Source: Paenibacillus sp. FSL M7-0420
GTDB taxonomy: Bacteria > Bacillota > Bacilli > Paenibacillales > Paenibacillaceae
Assembly: GCF_038002345.1 (NCBI RefSeq)
Contig: NZ_JBBOCJ010000001.1
Location: 7,502,001 to 7,566,000, forward strand
Reading direction: 5' to 3'
DNA length: 64,000 bases
Translations under genes and position numbers: made by a program
Notes under the pieces: model-generated
The model's input: only the letters and a program-made list of their open reading frames with translations
Told to the model about the DNA's origin: nothing
Database searches by the model: none
In this document: positions 33,969-43,253 of the stretch, one piece after another
Layout: every line of letters starts with the position of its first letter
Numbering within the stretch: the stretch's first letter is position 1

Positions 33969-34691
33969 ATGACCCAATTTGTCTACAAGCAGATTATTGC
34001 TGACCTCAAAACGAAGATCTTTGCCGGGCAGTACGCCGATATGAAGCTGCCGGATGAGCGCAGTCTCAGCGAGGCGTATCAGGTTAGCCGCAGTACCATT
34101 AAGCGTGCGCTGATGAAGATGGAGAGCTCGGGCATTATTTTCAAGAAACGCGGCTCCGGCACCTTCATCAATCCGTTATACATCAAGAACGATTCGATCT
34201 TCAATTACGAGGGCTCTAATCTGGGGGTGTCGGATAACTTCCAGATGCACGGCAAGAAGCCGGAGATCAAGGTGCTGAGCTTCGAGGTCATCCGGCCCAC
34301 GGAGGAGCTTCAGCGGGATTTGTTCCTGATGCCTCATGATTTCGTGTATAAAATCGTGCGTCTGCGCCTGTTCGAAGGTGCGCCGTTCATGATTGAGACG
34401 GGATATATTCCGATTAAAATTGTGCAAAATCTCGACCAGACGATTATCGAGGGGTCGATTTTTCATTATCTGGAGGAATCGCGCAATCTGGCGGTGACCA
34501 AATCCTTTTTGTCTATTTTTGCCGAGCCTTCAATGCCGAATGACCAGGAGCTGCTCCATCTGAAGGAGAATGAACCCGTAGGAATTATGGAGGGGATCTT
34601 CTTCCTGGATAACGGCACGCCGTTCGAATTCTCGCATATGCGCTTCCATTATGAGTATCTGAAGTTTAACACGTTCGTATCTGTGCATTGA
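33969..34691 (+). CDS. GntR-family regulator with UTRA domain
   Basis: A 240-residue protein. The GntR winged helix (1-70: VYKQIIADLKTKIFAGQYADMKLPDERSLSEAYQVSRSTIKRALMKMESSGII) is followed by a UTRA effector-binding domain (about 90-235). UTRA domains bind phosphorylated sugars or related metabolites. It lies 276 bp upstream of phosphoketolase on the same strand, so it may control that gene in response to a pentose or hexose phosphate. ATG 33969 follows GAAGGAG. Confidence 0.88.
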   Translation: MTQFVYKQIIADLKTKIFAGQYADMKLPDERSLSEAYQVSRSTIKRALMKMESSGIIFKKRGSGTFINPLYIKNDSIFNYEGSNLGVSDNFQMHGKKPEIKVLSFEVIRPTEELQRDLFLMPHDFVYKIVRLRLFEGAPFMIETGYIPIKIVQNLDQTIIEGSIFHYLEESRNLAVTKSFLSIFAEPSMPNDQELLHLKENEPVGIMEGIFFLDNGTPFEFSHMRFHYEYLKFNTFVSVH

Positions 34692-34726
34692 GGATGGACG
34701 GTGTAAATAGCATAATTTAGGTATAG

Positions 34727-34755
34727 CAGGCCGGGAGGAGTCCCGGTCTTTTTTT
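34727..34755 (+). terminator. Rho-independent terminator after the GntR gene
   Basis: GGCCGGGA pairs with TCCCGGTC followed by seven T. Confidence 0.8.
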
Positions 34756-34882
34756 GGTGTTTTTTATATAACAAATTAATCCATAATTATAAAAATAAAC
34801 ATCTTTTTGTGCGTAGTTTGCAGAGGATTTCATACTATGTTCAAAATTTCACAATATTGGACCGTATTAATTTCTAAAAAGA

Positions 34883-34910
34883 TTGAATTTCTGAAATGCC
34901 GATGTATGAT
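34883..34910 (+). promoter_or_regulatory. Candidate sigma-A promoter of phosphoketolase
   Basis: TTGAAT (34883) and TATGAT (34905) are 16 bp apart, 58 bp upstream of the start codon, inside an AT-rich leader. Confidence 0.5.
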
Positions 34911-34967
34911 GTAACTGTAGAAGTGATACATTCAATTTACAAAGAAAAAGATTAGGGAGTGGAAGAC

Positions 34968-37352
34968 ATGGGATTAACAATCGAACAGGTGGATTATTCC
35001 TCGAAAACGTATCTGGCAAAGCTTGATGCTTACTGGCGTGCAACGAACTACATTTCCGTAGGCCAGCTTTATTTGAAGGATAACCCGTTGTTAAGAGAAC
35101 CGCTGAAGGATGCAGATGTCAAAGTGAAGCCGATCGGACACTGGGGGACCATCCCTGGGCAGAACTTTATCTATGCGCACCTGAACCGTGTAATCACTAA
35201 ATATGATCTCAACATGTTCTATATTGAAGGCCCGGGCCATGGCGGCCAGGTGATGGTGTCGAACTCTTATCTGGACGGAAGCTACACCGAAATCTATCCG
35301 CAGATCACCCAAGACATCCCTGGTCTGAAAAAGCTGTTCAAGCAGTTCTCCTTCCCTGGCGGTGTTGCCTCCCATGCGGCTCCTGAAACACCCGGATCGA
35401 TTCATGAAGGCGGCGAGCTGGGTTACTCCCTGTCGCACAGCGTGGGCTCAATTCTGGATAACCCTGAGCTGATCTCCGCAGTAGTGGTAGGTGACGGCGA
35501 AGCAGAGACCGGTCCGCTGGCCGCTTCCTGGCTGTCCAACCGGTTCATCAACCCGATTACAGACGGTGCGGTATTACCGATTCTGCACTTGAACGGCTTC
35601 AAGATCAGTAACCCGACCATCCTCTCCCGGATGAGCAGAGAAGAATTAACCGCCTATTTTGCCGGAAACGGCTGGGAAGCATTCTTCGTGGAAGGTGAGA
35701 ACCCTGATCTGATGCACCCGGAAATGGCGAAGGTGCTGGATACGATCGTAGAGAGAATTGCCGCCATTCAGAAGAATGCCCGTGAAAATAACGATACTGC
35801 CCGTCCGGTATGGCCGATGCTGGTCTTCCGCTCCCCTAAAGGCTGGACCGGTCCGAAATCGTGGGATGGCGTGCCGAACGAAGGCTCTTTCCGTGCACAC
35901 CAGGTACCGATTCCTGTGGATCAGAAAAACATGAAGCATGCTCCGGCGCTGCTGGAATGGCTGAACAGCTACAGACCTGAAGAATTGTTCGATGCTAACG
36001 GCCGTCTGAACGCGGATCTGGCGGAAATTCTGCCAACCGGCGACAGACGTATGGGGATGAACCCGGTAACGAATGCCGGTAAACTGATCAAAGACCTGCA
36101 CAAGCCGAATTTCCGCAACTACACCTTAGATAATTCTGTTCCGGGTCAAGTGATTGCGCAGGATATGGCCGTGCTGGGGAAATACCTGAAAGAGGTTGTT
36201 ACGCTCAACGAAGAGAACCGCAACTTCCGGATCTTTGGACCGGATGAGACCATGTCCAACCGTCTGGGACCTGTATTCGAAGTGACCAAGCGCCAATGGA
36301 TGGACGCTATTCAGGAACCGCAGGATGAATTCCTCGCTCCGTATGGCCGTGTCATTGACTCCCAGTTATCAGAGCATCAGGCAGAGGGGATTCTGGAAGG
36401 GTACGTACTGACCGGCCGCCACGGATTCTTCGCCAGCTATGAAGCGTTCCTGCGCGTGGTCGATTCGATGATCACCCAGCACTTCAAGTGGCTGCGCAAG
36501 GCGACAGATCAGACCTGGAGAGAAGATATTCCATCCCTGAACGTCATCGCTACATCGACCGTGTTCCAGCAAGACCATAACGGTTATACCCACCAAGATC
36601 CGGGTCTGCTCGGCCATCTGGCTGACAAGAAGCCTGAATTCATCCGTGAGTATCTGCCGTCCGATGCGAACAGCCTGCTGGCTGTATTCGACACGATCCT
36701 GAATGACCGTCAGAAGATCAACCTGATCGTATCCTCCAAGCATCCGCGTCCACAGTGGTTCTCGGCCGATGAAGCTCAGGAGCTGGTAACTAAAGGACTC
36801 AAAATCATTGACTGGGCCAGCACCGACAAAGGCGGCGAGCCGGATCTCGTAATTGCTTCTTCCGGTACAGAACCAACTATGGAAGCCTTGGCTGCGATCT
36901 CGATCCTGCATGAGAAGCTGCCTGAGCTGAAGATCCGCTACATCAACGTGGTCGACCTGCTGAAGCTGAGAAGTCAGAAGCTTGATCCGCGCGGCTTGTC
37001 TGACGAGGAGTTTGATCAATTTTTCACAAAAGACAAACCGGTCATCTTCGCCTTCCACGGCTATGAAGGCCTGATCAAAGACCTGTTCTTCGACCGCCAC
37101 AACCATAACCTGCATGTGCACGGCTACCGCGAGAATGGCGACATCACGACACCGTTCGATATGCGTGTACTCAACCAGATGGACCGCTTCGACCTCACGA
37201 AGGAAGCGGTGCTGAGTCTGCCGGAAGCAAGCAAATACCAGGCTATCGCTGACGAGATGGATGCTATGGTGCAGAAGCACCACGCGTACATCCGTGAAGA
37301 GGGCATCGACCTCCCAGAGGTTGAGAACTGGGTATGGAAGGCTTTGAACTAA
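34968..37352 (+). CDS. xpkA: Phosphoketolase (xylulose 5-phosphate/fructose 6-phosphate)
   Basis: A 794-residue thiamine-diphosphate enzyme that cleaves xylulose 5-phosphate, and often fructose 6-phosphate, with phosphate to give acetyl phosphate. Family blocks visible are [18 protein letters not shown] near the N-terminus, [39 protein letters not shown], and the ThDP-binding [11 protein letters not shown] (about 180). Length is normal (780-830). ATG 34968 follows AGGGAG; a GTG nine bases earlier lies inside that site. It gives a heterofermentative-type route from pentoses to acetate. A GntR regulator precedes it. Confidence 0.95.
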   Translation: MGLTIEQVDYSSKTYLAKLDAYWRATNYISVGQLYLKDNPLLREPLKDADVKVKPIGHWGTIPGQNFIYAHLNRVITKYDLNMFYIEGPGHGGQVMVSNSYLDGSYTEIYPQITQDIPGLKKLFKQFSFPGGVASHAAPETPGSIHEGGELGYSLSHSVGSILDNPELISAVVVGDGEAETGPLAASWLSNRFINPITDGAVLPILHLNGFKISNPTILSRMSREELTAYFAGNGWEAFFVEGENPDLMHPEMAKVLDTIVERIAAIQKNARENNDTARPVWPMLVFRSPKGWTGPKSWDGVPNEGSFRAHQVPIPVDQKNMKHAPALLEWLNSYRPEELFDANGRLNADLAEILPTGDRRMGMNPVTNAGKLIKDLHKPNFRNYTLDNSVPGQVIAQDMAVLGKYLKEVVTLNEENRNFRIFGPDETMSNRLGPVFEVTKRQWMDAIQEPQDEFLAPYGRVIDSQLSEHQAEGILEGYVLTGRHGFFASYEAFLRVVDSMITQHFKWLRKATDQTWREDIPSLNVIATSTVFQQDHNGYTHQDPGLLGHLADKKPEFIREYLPSDANSLLAVFDTILNDRQKINLIVSSKHPRPQWFSADEAQELVTKGLKIIDWASTDKGGEPDLVIASSGTEPTMEALAAISILHEKLPELKIRYINVVDLLKLRSQKLDPRGLSDEEFDQFFTKDKPVIFAFHGYEGLIKDLFFDRHNHNLHVHGYRENGDITTPFDMRVLNQMDRFDLTKEAVLSLPEASKYQAIADEMDAMVQKHHAYIREEGIDLPEVENWVWKALN

Positions 37353-37404
37353 GGTTAGGACGATAGTGTTATTTCATTAATAATATAGTAGGCTTCAATT
37401 AAGG

Positions 37405-37446
37405 AGCGCCCCGGTTAGTCATGTTGATGGCTGCGGGGCGCTTTTT
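37405..37446. terminator. Bidirectional terminator between phosphoketolase and repair genes
   Basis: AGCGCCCCG pairs with CGGGGCGCT across about 19 bases, followed by TTTTTG on the plus strand; it serves convergent genes. Confidence 0.7.
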
Positions 37447-38306
37447 GTGTCCGATGATTGGAGCTGGATTATGGTCTCCGGGTTGTCCGGGATCGATGAG
37501 GTCTCCGGCTGCAATACCTTCTTCCGCTGCGCCGCGGTGAGTACAGGGACACCATTACTCCCATTCATCTCCAACATGTGCTTCCAATAGCGCTTCGGCA
37601 TCTTAGAGGAACGCAGCCGGTCATTGCGGCGCTCCTTGATGCCGATGGCGTGATAGAAGCCGGTCCATAAGCGGCGGTACGCTTCCTCGGTCTCATCGGG
37701 CTCGGGTGGAGTCCACCCGCTTAAGGGAACGATGGCCTCCCGTCCGGGCTCATGAATCAGCGCCGCCCCGTGCGTCTGGTCGTAGATCATGAAGCTCTCC
37801 CCCTGGAACCGGTCGCAGAAGTGTTCCCGGATTACAGGCAGCACATAGCCCTGCGGTTCAATGACTGCGGCCATGACCGGGCCGTATACAGAGAAGCGGA
37901 CGAAGCCTGTATACAGATGCGCTTCATGCCGGAGCTGCTGAACGGCCTTCATCAGACTGTTAACAGTATCATCAGCCAGCATATTCATCACCTTGCGGCC
38001 ATGCTGGAAGCCGAGATACAGGAAGTTCAGCAGCAGCATTTCCTTATCGGGGGCGCAGCTCCAGAAGCCCAGACGCACCAGCTCCTCGGCTTCGCGGCTG
38101 ATCCGCAGCGGCAGGGACTTCAGTACCCGCGCGGCCTTCTCCTTGTCGGTCTCAATCCATTTCGCTTCCAGCAGCAGGCCTATTTCTCCGCCTTCAGCAT
38201 GAATTGCCAGCGGAATCTCCTTCCAGGCATAGCTCTCAAATACACAGCACAGCAGACCCTCGAAGCTTCCGTCATAGGTGTACGCCAGTGCGGACGGCTT
38301 GAACAT
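37419..38306 (-). CDS. TIGR03915-type DNA metabolism protein (DUF4130), partner of radical SAM protein
   Basis: A 295-residue protein with the family pattern YTYDGSFEGLLCCVFESY at the N-terminus and YRRLWTGFYHAIGIKERRNDRLRSSKMPKRYWKHM near residues 215-250. In known genomes this family is nearly always next to the radical SAM protein of TIGR03916, as it is here, and is presumed to act with it in DNA modification or repair. Its start overlaps the stop of that gene by one base (TGATG). The last 45 residues are low in similarity. Biochemical activity is unproven. Confidence 0.85.
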   Translation of the reverse strand: MFKPSALAYTYDGSFEGLLCCVFESYAWKEIPLAIHAEGGEIGLLLEAKWIETDKEKAARVLKSLPLRISREAEELVRLGFWSCAPDKEMLLLNFLYLGFQHGRKVMNMLADDTVNSLMKAVQQLRHEAHLYTGFVRFSVYGPVMAAVIEPQGYVLPVIREHFCDRFQGESFMIYDQTHGAALIHEPGREAIVPLSGWTPPEPDETEEAYRRLWTGFYHAIGIKERRNDRLRSSKMPKRYWKHMLEMNGSNGVPVLTAAQRKKVLQPETSSIPDNPETIIQLQSSDTKSAPQPST

Positions 38307-39625
38307 CAGGCCTTCGCCCCCTTGTTGAAGCTGTTCCAGTCCCCGGCGGCGGGCAAGGTGGAGAGGTTGAAGTCATCGAACAGCGTGAGCTGTTCCACCT
38401 GCGGCTGCTGGAGAGCCAGCTGCTGCCCGGACATGAGGGAGCGGAGCAGCGTATGCTCGCTTACCTTCAGCCCTTCCAGCGGTTTGTCCTTGCAGGTGAT
38501 GAAGAACTGGGCACGCTTGAGGACCACTCCCAGCTTCTTCAGCGCGTGGAAATCGAGCGATCCGGCCCGTCTGGCCTTCACGATCCGCTGTGCACTTCTT
38601 ACGCCGATGCCGGGTACACGCAGCAGCATTTCGTACGGGGCGCGGTTGATCTCAACGGGGAACTGCTCCCGGTGGTTAACGGCCCAGCTGCACTTGGGGT
38701 CCAGCAGCGGGTTGAAGTTCGGCACGGCCTCATCCAATAATTCATTCGCCTTGAAGCCGTAGAAGCGCAGCAGCCAATCGGCTTGATAGAGCCGGTGTTC
38801 CCGCAGCAGCGGCGGCTTGGTGTCTAGAGCGGGCAGGAGGGAATCCTCTACCACCGGGGTGTAGGCCGAGAAGAATACGCGCTTAAGTGAGTATTTGCGG
38901 TATAAGCCTTCCGTCAGATTCAGAATCTGGTAATCGGTATCTGGCGTTGCTCCCACGATCATCTGGGTGCTCTGTCCAGCCGGAGCGAAGCGGGGAGCAT
39001 GGTTATACTTGACGATATCGGAGCGGTTCTCCTTGATCCGGCTGGTAATCAGCCCCATCGGCTTCAGGATGGATACCTTGCTCTTATCAGGTGCGAGCCG
39101 TCCGAGGCTCTCCTGCGAGGGCAGCTCGATGTTGACGCTCATGCGGTCGGCGAGCAGCCCAAGTCTGGACAGCAGGGCTTCGTCTGCTCCGGGGATGGCT
39201 TTTACATGAATATATCCGTTGAAATGATAGACATTGCGCAGCAGCTCAAGTGCGGCAATTAACTGCTCTGTGGTGTAGTCCGGATTGCGCATAATGCCTG
39301 AGCTAAGAAATAGTCCTTCTATATAATTACGGCGGTAGAATTGCATGGTGATATCTGCGATCTCTTCGGGGGTGAAGGCCGCCCGGCGAATGGGGTTAGA
39401 TTTGCGGTTGATGCAATAGGCACAATCATATACACAACCGTTGGTCATAAGCACCTTCAGCAGCGAGATACAGCGCCCGTCCGCCGCGAAGCTGTGACAG
39501 ATGCCCATCGGAGAGGTGTTGCCGAGCGCCCCGGCCTGGCCCTTGCGGTCGGAACCGCTTGAAGTGCACGCCACATCATATTTGGCGGAAGCGGTCAGAA
39601 TCTCTAGTTTCTCCATTACATCCAC
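38306..39625 (-). CDS. Putative DNA modification/repair radical SAM protein (TIGR03916-like)
   Basis: A 439-residue protein. The Fe-S cluster motif is CVYDCAYC (Cys64, 68, 71), and the body matches the radical SAM TIM barrel. A helix-hairpin-helix element LLRVPGIGVRSAQRIVKAR (about residue 340) indicates DNA binding. I chose GTG 39625, which has AGGGGG nine bases upstream; ATG 39643 has no site. The promoter immediately upstream contains a LexA box, so the operon is probably SOS controlled. The reaction is not known; the link to DNA lesions is inferred from the domain and the box. Confidence 0.85.
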   Translation of the reverse strand: MDVMEKLEILTASAKYDVACTSSGSDRKGQAGALGNTSPMGICHSFAADGRCISLLKVLMTNGCVYDCAYCINRKSNPIRRAAFTPEEIADITMQFYRRNYIEGLFLSSGIMRNPDYTTEQLIAALELLRNVYHFNGYIHVKAIPGADEALLSRLGLLADRMSVNIELPSQESLGRLAPDKSKVSILKPMGLITSRIKENRSDIVKYNHAPRFAPAGQSTQMIVGATPDTDYQILNLTEGLYRKYSLKRVFFSAYTPVVEDSLLPALDTKPPLLREHRLYQADWLLRFYGFKANELLDEAVPNFNPLLDPKCSWAVNHREQFPVEINRAPYEMLLRVPGIGVRSAQRIVKARRAGSLDFHALKKLGVVLKRAQFFITCKDKPLEGLKVSEHTLLRSLMSGQQLALQQPQVEQLTLFDDFNLSTLPAAGDWNSFNKGAKA

Positions 39626-39651
39626 GGTCTCAATCCCCCTCATATGTGAGC

Positions 39652-39680
39652 ATTATATACCGAACGTACGTTCTTGTCAA
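39652..39680 (-). promoter_or_regulatory. Near-consensus sigma-A promoter with embedded LexA (SOS) box
   Basis: On the minus strand TTGACA (39675-39680) and TATAAT (39652-39657) are exactly 17 bp apart. The spacer contains GAACGTACGTTC, a perfect palindrome matching the Bacillus-type LexA box (CGAAC-N4-GTTCG with one flank changed). LexA would block polymerase until DNA damage. Confidence 0.85.
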
Positions 39681-39809
39681 AAGTATCTCCCCCTTCTTGG
39701 CCGACTGTAAAATGTATGCGCATTCCTTCTTGTGCTATAATAGAACCTGATGGTTCATGGAATGAGGAATCATACGGTTATTGAAATTCGGGTTAGGAGT
39801 GTTGCTGAA

Positions 39810-40001
39810 GTGAGAGGATATAACATATGGCGGCCCATCATGCTGATTGCGGTTGCGCTGCTGACAAGACAGTTAGTGACAAGTGTGTGCCTGATGTTCG
39901 GCATGTCGCAGGAATCGGCAGGCAGTGTAGCCATGCTGGGCATGATCGTTGCTGCTCTTATTATGTACAACCGCATGATGAAGGGCCGCCGCCGCAGATA
40001 A
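39810..40001 (+). CDS. Small two-helix membrane protein
   Basis: A 63-residue protein from a GTG start, chosen because AGGAG lies ten bases upstream; an in-frame ATG at 39750 would make it 83 residues but has no visible ribosome site. Two hydrophobic helices (about 10-27 and 35-53) and an Arg-rich tail (KGRRRR) suggest a membrane protein with a positive cytosolic end. A TGCTATAAT extended -10 lies at 39733-39741. I do not recognise the family. Confidence 0.55.
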   Translation: MRGYNIWRPIMLIAVALLTRQLVTSVCLMFGMSQESAGSVAMLGMIVAALIMYNRMMKGRRRR

Positions 40002-40064
40002 AATAAACAGAAGATCCGGCCGTATCTCTTCAGGCGGAGCGGATTGCATAGGAACAGGCTTGAA

Positions 40065-40090
40065 AGACGCCCGCACAGGTGTCTTTTTAT
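40065..40090 (+). terminator. Rho-independent terminator
   Basis: AAAGACGCC pairs with GGTGTCTTT followed by T. The rest of the gap to 40311 shows no gene; CCCTGCAGGG (about 40242) is a short palindrome of unknown meaning. Confidence 0.65.
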
Positions 40091-40311
40091 TTTAGAACTG
40101 TCTTTTTACTAAAAAAATTTATGCAGACAGGTGCGCATCCCGGCGATCCGGCAAGCGGTGCTTGAATAATCTGGCTGGAGCTTATATTCTTAGAAGGATA
40201 TGCTATATGAAGGACCATAGAGATTCAAGGTAACGTATATTCCCTGCAGGGAGGGCGTTATCTATAGAATCAACCCACAGCATGGGAAATGAACATACAG
40301 GAGGAAACCAA

Positions 40312-43098
40312 TTGAGTACACAGAACATTGGAGTGCCGTTAGAGGGTTTTGCAGAATTTAGCCGGACGGTAGCCGCAGAGGGTGCGGTACTGCTTAAGAA
40401 TGAGGGACAGGTGCTTCCGCTGGGTGACGGTGAGAGCGTCGCTGTTTTTGGCAGAATACAGGTGAATTATTACCGCAGCGGTACAGGATCGGGCGGTAGC
40501 GTTCACGTTGCATATACGACGAATCTGCTGGATGGACTGCGCAGCAAGAAGAACATTAGCGTGAATGAAGAGCTGGCTGCAGCCTACGAGGCCTGGATCG
40601 GGCTTAACCCGTTCGATGACGGCGGCAAGGTATGGGCTGCGGAGCCGTGGAACCAGAAGGAAATGCCGCTTACGGACGAGCTGGTGAAACAGGCAAGAAG
40701 CCAGTCAGCCAAAGCGGTTGTGGTCATTGGACGTACGGCGGGCGAGGATCAGGATAATGCCGATACTGCAGGCAGCTACCGGCTGACGGAAGATGAGAAG
40801 GCGATGCTTGTCTCGGTTACGGCTCATTTTGAACAGACGATTGTGGTGCTCAACGTATCCAACATTATGGATATGAGCTGGGTAAATGACGCCGCTTATG
40901 TGAACCCTATCTCTGCAGTGATCTATTCTTGGCATGGCGGCATGGAGGGCGGCCACGCGATCGCCGATGTTCTGGCCGGAGAGGTTACGCCAAGCGGCAA
41001 GCTGACGGACACTATCGCGTATTCCATTGAGGATTACCCGTCGACCCGCAACTACGGCAATGAGTTCAAGAATTTGTACGAGGAAGATATCTACGTGGGC
41101 TACCGTTATTTCGAGACCTTCTGTCCCGATAAGGTTCAGTATGAATTCGGCTACGGGATCTCTTACACGACCTTCAAGCTGGAGCCGGAGGAAGCGAAGC
41201 TGGTGAACCAGGCGGGCGAGCCGCAGATTGAAATCGGCGTCACCGTAACGAATACGGGAGCCGTATATGCCGGTAAAGAAGTAGTGCAGGTGTATGTTGA
41301 AGCGCCGCAAGGACAGCTGGGTCAACCGGCCAAAGCGCTGGCAGCCTTCGCTAAGACCAAGCTGCTGGAGCCTGGTGAGTCTCAGCGCATTACTGTAAGC
41401 TTCCCGCTCCATTCCATGGCTTCCTATGATGACGCCGGAGTGACCGGGCACGCTTCCGCTTATGTGCTGGAAGCCGGAACGTACCGCTTCTATGCAGGAA
41501 CCAGCGTCAAAGCGGTATCAGCAGTACTTCTGGATGGACAAGAAGGCTATGTGCTGGATGAGCTTAAGGTCGTGGAACAGCTGCAAGAGGCTATGGCGCC
41601 TACCGAGAGCTTCATGCGGATGAAGCCGGGTGCCCGCAAGGCAGACGGTTCGTATGAGCTGGTCTCCTCCGAGGTGCCAACGCGCAAGGTGGATCTGGCG
41701 GAGCGGATTGAACGCAATCTGCCGCAACAGCTTCCGCAGACTGGCAATCAGGGATATACCCTGAGAGATGTCCATGACGGAAAAGTTAGCATGAGCACCT
41801 TCATTGCCCAGCTAAGCGACCAGGATCTGGCGGCGATTGTCCGGGGCGAAGGAATGAGCAGCCCGCTGGTCACTCCAGGTACGGCATCGGCGTTCGGGGG
41901 CGTGAGCGACAGTCTGTTCAGCTACGGCATTCCGGTTGCAGCTACAGCGGACGGCCCTTCCGGCATCCGTATGGACAGTGGTGCTAAGGCAACACAGGTA
42001 TCGATTGGAACCCTGCTGGCCGCTACATGGAATGCGGAGCTGGTGGAAGAACTGTATGTTATGGAAGGCCAGGAATTATTGCGCAACCAGGTGGATGCGC
42101 TGCTGGGACCGGGGCTGAATATCCGGCGCAGCCCGCTCAACGGGCGTAACTTCGAATATTTCTCCGAAGATCCGCTGATCTCGGGGATCTTCGCTGCCGC
42201 ATGCACACGCGGAATTATGAAGGGCGGCTCTAATGCGACGCTGAAGCATTTTGCCTGCAACAACCAGGAGAAGCACCGCAGTAAGGTCGATGCTGTAGTA
42301 TCGGAACGCGCGCTTCGTGAGATCTACCTGAAGGGCTTCGAAATCGCAGTCAAGCAGGGCGGAGCCAATTCGATCATGACCTCCTACAATCCGGTGAACG
42401 GGCATTGGGCGGCTTCGAATTATGACCTCAACACTACGCTGCTTCGCGGCGAATGGGGCTTCCAGGGCATCGTCATGACCGACTGGTGGGCGATCATGAA
42501 CGATGTGGTGAACGGAGGACCGGCAGACCGTAAGAATACGAACTGGATGGTCCGCGCCGAGAATGATCTGTACATGGTTGTTAGTAACTATGGGGCAGAG
42601 GTTAATGCTTACGATGACAATACAATCGCATCACTGGAGAACGGCACGCTTACCCGCGGGGAGCTTCAGCGCTCAGCGATCAACATCTGTGAGTTCATCA
42701 TGAAGGCGCCGGTATTCTCCAGAAAGCACGAGATTATTGAAGCGGTCGATACGTTCAAGGCTGATCCGGCTATCGGGGCTGAGCAGATGCAGGTGCTGAG
42801 CGAGAACGCACAGGTAACGCCTGCTGTGTCCGGGCCGACCTACATTCAGGCTGACGAGGCGGGCCAGTACCGCATTATTGTCAGCATCATGTCTCCTGAG
42901 CCTGAGCTTGCGCAGAGCGCCTGCAACCTGACCCTGAATGGACAAGCGGTAACCACCATTCAGACGAACGGAACGGAGGGCCGGTGGATCAGACAGAAGC
43001 TGGTCAAGGTTGAACTGGAAGCCGGACGGTATGAGCTGAAGCTGGACTTCGTCAAGCCCGGCCTGCAGATTGAATGGATTGAATTCAAGCGGGTATAG
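40312..43098 (+). CDS. GH3 beta-glucosidase-type enzyme with swapped domain order
   Basis: A 928-residue protein from a TTG start with AGGAGG seven bases upstream; ATG 40282 is in frame but lacks a site. The order of parts is reversed: the GH3 C-terminal domain comes first (about 10-300; EGAVLLKNEGQVLPL), then a fibronectin type III-like domain (about 310-400; VVQVYVEAPQGQLGQPAKAL), then the GH3 N-terminal barrel (about 510-780) with GPGLNIRRSPLNGRNFEYFSEDP, KHFACNNQE and VMTDWWA, whose Asp (about 723) is the nucleophile. The last 100 residues are a beta domain. Permuted GH3 enzymes are known from gut Firmicutes. No signal peptide, so it acts in the cytoplasm. Confidence 0.88.
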   Translation: MSTQNIGVPLEGFAEFSRTVAAEGAVLLKNEGQVLPLGDGESVAVFGRIQVNYYRSGTGSGGSVHVAYTTNLLDGLRSKKNISVNEELAAAYEAWIGLNPFDDGGKVWAAEPWNQKEMPLTDELVKQARSQSAKAVVVIGRTAGEDQDNADTAGSYRLTEDEKAMLVSVTAHFEQTIVVLNVSNIMDMSWVNDAAYVNPISAVIYSWHGGMEGGHAIADVLAGEVTPSGKLTDTIAYSIEDYPSTRNYGNEFKNLYEEDIYVGYRYFETFCPDKVQYEFGYGISYTTFKLEPEEAKLVNQAGEPQIEIGVTVTNTGAVYAGKEVVQVYVEAPQGQLGQPAKALAAFAKTKLLEPGESQRITVSFPLHSMASYDDAGVTGHASAYVLEAGTYRFYAGTSVKAVSAVLLDGQEGYVLDELKVVEQLQEAMAPTESFMRMKPGARKADGSYELVSSEVPTRKVDLAERIERNLPQQLPQTGNQGYTLRDVHDGKVSMSTFIAQLSDQDLAAIVRGEGMSSPLVTPGTASAFGGVSDSLFSYGIPVAATADGPSGIRMDSGAKATQVSIGTLLAATWNAELVEELYVMEGQELLRNQVDALLGPGLNIRRSPLNGRNFEYFSEDPLISGIFAAACTRGIMKGGSNATLKHFACNNQEKHRSKVDAVVSERALREIYLKGFEIAVKQGGANSIMTSYNPVNGHWAASNYDLNTTLLRGEWGFQGIVMTDWWAIMNDVVNGGPADRKNTNWMVRAENDLYMVVSNYGAEVNAYDDNTIASLENGTLTRGELQRSAINICEFIMKAPVFSRKHEIIEAVDTFKADPAIGAEQMQVLSENAQVTPAVSGPTYIQADEAGQYRIIVSIMSPEPELAQSACNLTLNGQAVTTIQTNGTEGRWIRQKLVKVELEAGRYELKLDFVKPGLQIEWIEFKRV

Positions 43099-43124
43099 CA
43101 TCAGATCATTGATAGCATGAGCAG

Positions 43125-43152
43125 CAAGGCACCCTCCGGGGTGTCTTTTTTT
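43125..43152 (+). terminator. Rho-independent terminator after GH3
   Basis: AAGGCACCC pairs with GGGTGTCTT and is followed by T residues; same terminator type as 4945. Confidence 0.8.
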
Positions 43153-43253
43153 GCAAATATTGAATTTACATGATCCGCCTGATTCCGCATACCCGCACGG
43201 CCGCCGAATAAAATAGAGATAAAACGGCTACTATGAAGGGATGGCAGGAACGT

